Shown here piece by piece: positions 24,080-28,783 of a stretch of DNA of 28,783 nucleotides; the first letter of the stretch is position 1, and each line of letters opens with the position of its first letter. The position numbers and the translations under genes were made by a program. Location: the NCBI GenBank assembly GCA_003194525.1, contig NBIV01000451.1, positions 1 through 28,783 on the forward strand, read 5' to 3'. The stretch comes from Gracilariopsis chorda (taxonomy: Eukaryota; Rhodophyta; Florideophyceae; Gracilariales; Gracilariaceae). Below the pieces are notes generated by a model, which searched no databases, had not been told where the DNA came from, and saw only the letters and a list, made by a program, of their open reading frames with translations.

Positions 24080-26071
24080 TTACCCAACTTGGGCATTAAC
24101 CAGCGTGGCTGGGGCTGCAGTTCCCGTTTGACGGTGGTATCGCAGGATCTGCGACCGTGGGAGGTGTTCATTTGGCTCCCACGTATCCCCACTGGGGTCA
24201 TACCCGTACCAGCGGACGCGGTATTGTAGAATACCATCCTGGTCCCAGGTGTGTCCGACAAGTCGGTCTACTACGAACTCTCGTTCGTAGACCTGCCGGC
24301 CGTGCCGGGTGGTGGTTGTAATCCCTGGCGAGGGTTGCCCGCGGTGCCGTATAATGTCCCTTAGCAGGGTGTTCGGCGAAAACTCCGACGTTGCCGTGCG
24401 CTGTCCTAGTGGCCGCTGCTCATGCGGGAAAATATCCCTCAAGAGGGTGTGTGGTGTCACGGTTTTCACTGGCAAGTCGTTCCCCAGAGGGGTGTCGTTG
24501 GTCCCGTCTTCACGGTAGGCCTGGCGAACCGCCAGTCGGCGGGGGACTTGGGTTCCGCCTTCGCGGTTGAGCTCACGAACCGCGAGTTTGCGGGAAGATG
24601 ACCGCTCCTGCGGGATCGGCATTTCCACAATCCCCTGGGGGGTCCCGTGCGACACGGTGATTGGGTGGCAAACCGCCTCCCTGCCAGGCGCACGAGCGCT
24701 CTGCACCATACGTTCCGGCGATGCCGTGGTGTCCCCGGCTACTGACGGGTTGCCTGGGGCTAACTCCGGTACACCGGTATTTTGGTCAAAATTCCCCTTT
24801 GGGGGGTGCCGCGCAGGTGCCGATGACACCCTTTTCGGGGGAATTGCCGCTAAGCGCGGTGCACCATCTCCATGAGGAGGAGCAGCGTCCGGTACGACCG
24901 GTTTCGAGCGTGCGATGGCGCGCGTTTTTCCCGAGTTCCTCGGTTCTTCGCCGCAGCGTTGCGGGGGTTGGCGCAAATTATTCCCCGTAGCGGGGGCTTC
25001 GATTCCGTCTACGACGGGAGGCGTTTCCGGTGCTTGCGAGCCAGGGCTTAAAGCTTCGACTGCGGCTTGGCTGCCTTTTTCCCCAAGAAAGGTGTGGGTA
25101 TTTCCCTGTGAGGCCGGCGTATCTGGGCGCCCCTTCTCCCCAAGGCGCGGGTCTGATCGACCTGATTGAACCGCTTCCGCGGGGACTTCCGCCAACGGCG
25201 GCTTCGAGGCATCGCCCTGCTCAGGGGATTGGAGGCAATCGTCACCATACTCCCTTGTCGGGGATCCTTGCCTGACAGGGGTGTGCGGTAGTTGCGCTTC
25301 AACTTCCCGTGTAGCACGGTATGTTTTCCGCGTTTGTGGCGATGCCTCCGGGGATGGATTGGGCGATTGCCTTTCCGCTGCTGCGGTATTGGAGTGAGGC
25401 TTCTCGTTTTCCCATGACAAACGGTGTATTTGCCGCTTTTGCGGGGCCTGCGCGTCTGGTTCCTGTTGCACAGCACTGCCCGGGAACGGGGGATTAGTGT
25501 CGCGTGACATACTCCGTGCTCCACGGTCAGTGTTCCGTATGTTACGGTGTGTTTCCCGTTGCGCCGGCGATATCGTTCCTCGAAAACGAGTGTCCTCCTC
25601 CCCCTCCTTAGACGGAGCGGCGGGATAAGAGATAACATTCCCTGCCTGGCGGGTATAGATGCGCGCCAGTGGGGCGGACGTGGTAGGGGCGGGCGCTGAG
25701 GGGCCCGAATTACCCGGCTGAGCCGGTGAGTCCGACAGAGTCGGTAGGTCTGAGAGTCCCCGGCTGGGGTTTGGTAGTACCGTAGGTCTAGTACTCCCGG
25801 ATGGTTCCGGTGTTCCAGAGTCCGTAGAAACGGGGTTGCCTGGATCCAGGACTACCTCTGACGAGGGAGGAGGGGCAAGGACAACACGATCACGGGAAAT
25901 CCGTTCGTGCGTGTCCCCCATCTCTACCACGAAAATGTCGGTGTTAACAGAGATGACCTTGAAGGGTCCATCCGCCACAGGCGAGAGTTTGTGACGCTTC
26001 TCCCGTTCCGGGTTGTAGTATTCCTTCCTGATGAAGACGTAGTTATTTGCCCGAATCGGGGACGGTTTCCC
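24080..26071 (-). CDS. pol: Pol C-terminus, copy B: GPF motif, long disordered linker, chromodomain
   Basis: This is in frame with the integrase at 26072-27334, separated only by TGA 26072-26074. It begins with VFIRKEYYNPEREKRHKLSP and the GPF motif (ADGPFKVI, about 25955-25978) typical of chromovirus integrase C-termini. About 480 residues rich in Pro, Ser, Arg and Gln follow, with a short internal repeat (HTLLRDIFPHEQRP and NTLLRDIIRHRGQP). It ends in a classical chromodomain at about 24131-24280: EFVVDRLVGHTWDQDG, then YRVRWYGYDPSGDTWEPNEHL, including the usual aromatic residues. Chromodomains guide integration to histone-marked heterochromatin. The linker is unusually long, since most chromoviruses have a much shorter one. 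Stop TAA is at 24080-24082. Confidence 0.85.
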   Translation of the reverse strand, partial: GKPSPIRANNYVFIRKEYYNPEREKRHKLSPVADGPFKVISVNTDIFVVEMGDTHERISRDRVVLAPPPSSEVVLDPGNPVSTDSGTPEPSGSTRPTVLPNPSRGLSDLPTLSDSPAQPGNSGPSAPAPTTSAPLARIYTRQAGNVISYPAAPSKEGEEDTRFRGTISPAQRETHRNIRNTDRGARSMSRDTNPPFPGSAVQQEPDAQAPQKRQIHRLSWENEKPHSNTAAAERQSPNPSPEASPQTRKTYRATREVEAQLPHTPVRQGSPTREYGDDCLQSPEQGDASKPPLAEVPAEAVQSGRSDPRLGEKGRPDTPASQGNTHTFLGEKGSQAAVEALSPGSQAPETPPVVDGIEAPATGNNLRQPPQRCGEEPRNSGKTRAIARSKPVVPDAAPPHGDGAPRLAAIPPKRVSSAPARHPPKGNFDQNTGVPELAPGNPSVAGDTTASPERMVQSARAPGREAVCHPITVSHGTPQGIVEMPIPQERSSSRKLAVRELNREGGTQVPRRLAVRQAYREDGTNDTPLGNDLPVKTVTPHTLLRDIFPHEQRPLGQRTATSEFSPNTLLRDIIRHRGQPSPGITTTTRHGRQVYEREFVVDRLVGHTWDQDGILQYRVRWYGYDPSGDTWEPNEHLPRSQILRYHRQTGTAAPATLVNAQVG

Positions 26072-27334
26072 TCACAAGCGAGCGTCGAAATCCCGCTTGT
26101 AAGCGGCTTGGGCCCGTGCAATAGACTTCCGCGCAGCGGGGAACAGCTTGGAAAGCCATTGCTTCCATTGCTGCCAGTAGATACCCACAGATGGGAAATT
26201 GTCCAAGGTAGCTTGGGGTTCCAGCGCCACAGGCGGGGGTGTTCTAGATAGAACCAACTCGAATGGCGAAACTCCGGTAGTCCGGTGTACCTGCGTATTG
26301 TACGCGTAGGTTACCGCATCAGCGTAGAGATCCCAATTCGTTGGGTGGTCAGCGACGTAGGAACGTAACGCCGCGAGTAACGTCCGGTTAAACCGTTCAA
26401 CTTGCCCATTACACTGGGGGTGGTAGGTAGTCGTGAACAAGTTCTTGACATCCAGGATGCGACAAACATCCTGGAAGAACTTGCTCACGAACTGCTTCCC
26501 GTTGTCAGAGAGCACCTCCACAGGGGAACCGTAGACAAAAATCCAGTGCGTCACCAGAGCCTGAGCCACCGTGAGAGCGGTTATCCTCCGAAGAAGGACA
26601 GTCCGTACCAGCTTAGAAAAGCGGTCGGTGATGACAAGTAGAAACTTGTTTCCACGTTTTGTGGTGAGTAGTGGTCCGAGAAGATCAATTGCGATAAACT
26701 CGAGTGGCGCCCTTGCGGGGAATAGTTTCATCTTCTTCGCATTTTTGCGGAGTTTGACGCGATTCTTCGCGCATTGGCTACAAAACCGCACAGTTGCGTA
26801 GCAATCCACCGCCATTGCGGGCCAATAGAAATCCCTTCGCAGGGTTAGGTAGAGTTTCCTCCCACCTGGGTGACCTCCTATGGGGGCGTAGTGTGATAGA
26901 TGTAACACCCGCGATTGCAGGGAATGTGGTACCACAATCTGTGGGCGGGCATCGACCTTTCTTACGAGGTAGCCTTTGTCGTTTACCCCGAAAGGGAGAT
27001 CTTCACCACCGTTGATACGGGCACGAATTCTCGTACAGAATGGGTCGCCGAATTGTTCTCGGATCATTTCTTCCGGTGATACCGGTACAAAGTTTCCCGG
27101 TAACGGGTTCTCAGATTTATCTCGCGATGCGAGTAGTTCGTCAAAATCAGCATCCTCGTCCCAGTTTTCTGGCCTAGCCTCGATGGCATATTCCGGATCA
27201 TGCGGGTCTATAGCCATGAAACATGGGACTTCATCATCCTCCGTTGGGAGTGCTTCCCCACTTGTGGGTAACCGCGACAAAGCGTCGGCCTGGGTGTTCT
27301 GCGCGCCCTTTTTTATAAATGACTTGAAAGTCAT
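26072..27334 (-). CDS. pol: Integrase, copy B (with RNase H tail), ends at an in-frame TGA
   Basis: 420 residues in one frame. They begin in the RNase H tail (KKGAQNTQADALSRL) just after a T-run frameshift near 27312. The H2C2 zinc finger is complete: His148, His155, Cys185, Cys188. The catalytic core has Asp217 (AIDLLGP), Asp277 (LSDNGKQF) and Glu313 (GQVERFNRT) with the D,D-35-E spacing. The segment then runs to AAYKRDFDARL and TGA 26072-26074. Copy A has CGA (Arg) at the matching place (3143-3145), so this is a C to T nonsense change at a CpG. All catalytic residues are intact. Confidence 0.88.
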   Translation of the reverse strand: MTFKSFIKKGAQNTQADALSRLPTSGEALPTEDDEVPCFMAIDPHDPEYAIEARPENWDEDADFDELLASRDKSENPLPGNFVPVSPEEMIREQFGDPFCTRIRARINGGEDLPFGVNDKGYLVRKVDARPQIVVPHSLQSRVLHLSHYAPIGGHPGGRKLYLTLRRDFYWPAMAVDCYATVRFCSQCAKNRVKLRKNAKKMKLFPARAPLEFIAIDLLGPLLTTKRGNKFLLVITDRFSKLVRTVLLRRITALTVAQALVTHWIFVYGSPVEVLSDNGKQFVSKFFQDVCRILDVKNLFTTTYHPQCNGQVERFNRTLLAALRSYVADHPTNWDLYADAVTYAYNTQVHRTTGVSPFELVLSRTPPPVALEPQATLDNFPSVGIYWQQWKQWLSKLFPAARKSIARAQAAYKRDFDARL

Positions 27335-28783
27335 ATTCCGCGAGGCGGAGTCTCCAGCGCATGAGGCGTCCCGACGGGTCGGAGATATTCATCAACCACC
27401 TCAATGAGGAATGATCCGTGTACACGGTGAAATGAATTCCCATAAGGTAGGGGCGCAGAGTGGTCATCGCCCATACGACAGCGAGGCACTCTTTCTCCGA
27501 TACGGAGTAGTTCCGCTCATGAACATTGAGCAAGCGCGACCAATAACCAATTGGATGTCGTTCCCCCTCGGGGGTGGTTTGAAAAAGAGCATACCCGACT
27601 TGGTAGTCGCTCGAGTCCGTATCTACGGAGTATGGCAACCCAAGTTTTGGGAGATGTAGGATTGGTGCTGATGTGACAGCCTCCTTTAAGGAGTTGAAGG
27701 CTTCCGATTGCTCGGGCGTAAATGTTCCCAGTTTTGGGGGGTTCCCCTTTTCGCAACAACGCGTTTAGGGGCGCTGCAGTATCCGAAAAGTTCGGGATAA
27801 ACCGTCGATAGACGTTGACCAGCCCAAAAAAAAGAGCGCAGTTCCGTTTGAGTACGGGGTTCTTCCGCCTCAACGAGGGATTTGACTCGAGCTTTCTCGA
27901 TCGCTAACCGTCCAGGACGGATAAAGTGACCCAGATAGTTCACAGTATCTGTGAAAAACTCGCATTTCCTCAACTTGAGTGTAGTTCCCGCATCGCGGAG
28001 TACGGTCAGCCCGTCTTGGACGTGAGTGAGATGGTCGTCCAACGAGTTGGAGAAGATGATAATATCATCAAGGTAGACCAGACAGCTCCGCCACTTAAAG
28101 CGGTTGAGTAGAATATCTACTGCACGCTGAAAGGTGGCGGGGGCGTTGGTTAACCCAAACGGCATCCGCTTGAAGCGGTACGTCCCAGCATGGCAGGTGA
28201 ATGCGGTTTTATCGCGATCCTCCTGTCTGACAGGTACTTGCCAATATCCCCAATGAGCATCAAGGGCCGTGAACACGGTGGCATCTCCAAGGGAGTCAAT
28301 GCACTCGTCCATACGAGGGATGGGGTAACGTGTCCCCTGACAGTCACGGCATTGAGCCGGCGGTAGTCGACACAGAACCTCCAGGTTCCGTCGGCCTTTA
28401 AAGCCAGTACAACTGGGGATGCCCAGGGTGATTGAGCGGGCTCAATCACACCTGCGCGGAGCATCTTGTCCACTTGGGACTGCTCCTCTTCCCGAGCTTT
28501 CGGAACTGCCCTGTAAGGGGGTTGTGCAACCGGTCGCGCACCGGGGATTAAATCGATCCGGTGTTTCCGTTGCATTAATCTCGCCAAGCGAAGCCATCCC
28601 ACATTGTGGTGAATTCCATAACATAGTACGGAGTTTGTCGCGGTGCGACTCTGGCACGTGGCTGAAGTCCAGCGCTTCAAGTGCTTTTTTCCGGATCAAT
28701 CCGGTCGTTGCTCGATGGAGCATTGTCCTGTGGAACAGGTGTGGTTCGCAATTCCGAGTTACTCGGTATGTTCGACGCTGAAG
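27234..28783 (-). pseudogene. pol: RT and RNase H of pol, copy B (frameshifted, runs off the window)
   Basis: Very close to copy A 4300-5848, but split over at least five frames. Recognisable pieces are RNase H (VDTDSSDYQVGYALFQ, SEKECLAV, TDHSSLRWLM) at 27234-27638, the RT connection (NVYRRFIPNFSDTAAPLNAL) near 27740-27850, the RT palm (MDECIDSLGDATVFTALDA, YLDDIIIFS) at 27860-28312, and the RT start (ADGTWRFCVDYRRLN) near 28360-28440. Breaks coincide mostly with homopolymers, for example an extra T near 27752, a run of eight A near 27826-27833, and extra bases near 28327, 28565 and 28690. The breaks may be sequencing errors because they begin abruptly and continue to the window edge. Confidence 0.85.

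Larger units (their letters stand above)
21239..28783 (-). mobile_element. Ty3/gypsy chromovirus-type LTR retrotransposon, copy B (right end beyond the window)
   Basis: Same family and orientation as copy A. From left to right on plus: 3' LTR, polypurine tract complement, antisense gene, chromodomain, linker, integrase, RNase H, RT. The window ends inside the RT amino-terminal part, opposite copy A position about 5848. Copies A and B are closely similar over most of their shared length. The insertion point is inside Helitron 2, with left flank GTATG. Antisense gene, linker-chromodomain and integrase are open except for one TGA, whereas RNase H and RT are broken by several small indels right of about 27310. 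Confidence 0.92.

Noticed and set aside
13879..26074. UGA read as tryptophan throughout this genome
   Set aside because: At two of three sites the homologous residue is Arg, not Trp, and genes use TGA as their natural stop (for example 23886-23888).

Overview
The window looks like nuclear DNA of a eukaryote and consists almost entirely of nested transposable elements. I see no bacterial signs: no operons and no Shine-Dalgarno-led genes. Instead there are two copies of one Ty3/gypsy-type LTR retrotransposon with a chromodomain (a chromovirus) and three Helitron copies or fragments. I cannot name the organism. This combination occurs in algae, oomycetes, fungi and other protists.

Layout. (1) 1-9960: chromovirus copy A, sense strand minus, left end cut by the window edge. 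From its 5' end (right) it has an LTR (9154-9960), a tRNA primer-binding site, gag, protease-RT-RNase H, a frameshifted integrase-linker-chromodomain, and, on the plus strand, the 3' part of an extra antisense gene. (2) 9961-11178: a minus-strand Helitron helicase remnant into which copy A inserted, followed at 11271-11891 by a decayed fragment that resembles a PCIF1-type (NPPF) adenine methyltransferase. (3) 11892-13056: non-coding, rich in inverted repeats. (4) 13057-18492: a nearly intact Helitron Rep/helicase gene of about 1,800 codons broken by a single TGA, with a plausible Helitron 3' end near 18597-18644. (5) 18645-19875: a small hypothetical gene and a 68-bp tandem repeat. (6) 19876-21238: the N-terminal part of another Helitron, cut by (7) 21239-28783: chromovirus copy B, also minus sense, entering from its 3' LTR side and running off the right edge in RT.

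The chromovirus is ambisense. Gag-pol runs on the minus strand from the right LTR. A 595-codon plus-strand gene starts just inside the left LTR next to the polypurine tract and converges on the chromodomain end of pol, with its own AATAAA signal in the roughly 190-bp gap. The two copies complement each other: A has intact gag-PR-RT-RH, while B has a nearly intact integrase-linker-chromodomain and an intact antisense gene.

The most unusual signal is structural. The chromovirus (LTR, coding and spacer, both copies) is packed with small perfect hairpins of the form CCNN(N)-short loop-(N)NNGG, roughly one every 20-40 bp. Between the copies the loops vary while the stems are kept, and several stems show compensatory changes on both arms. 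The Helitron genes and AT-rich flanks in between do not show this density by eye.
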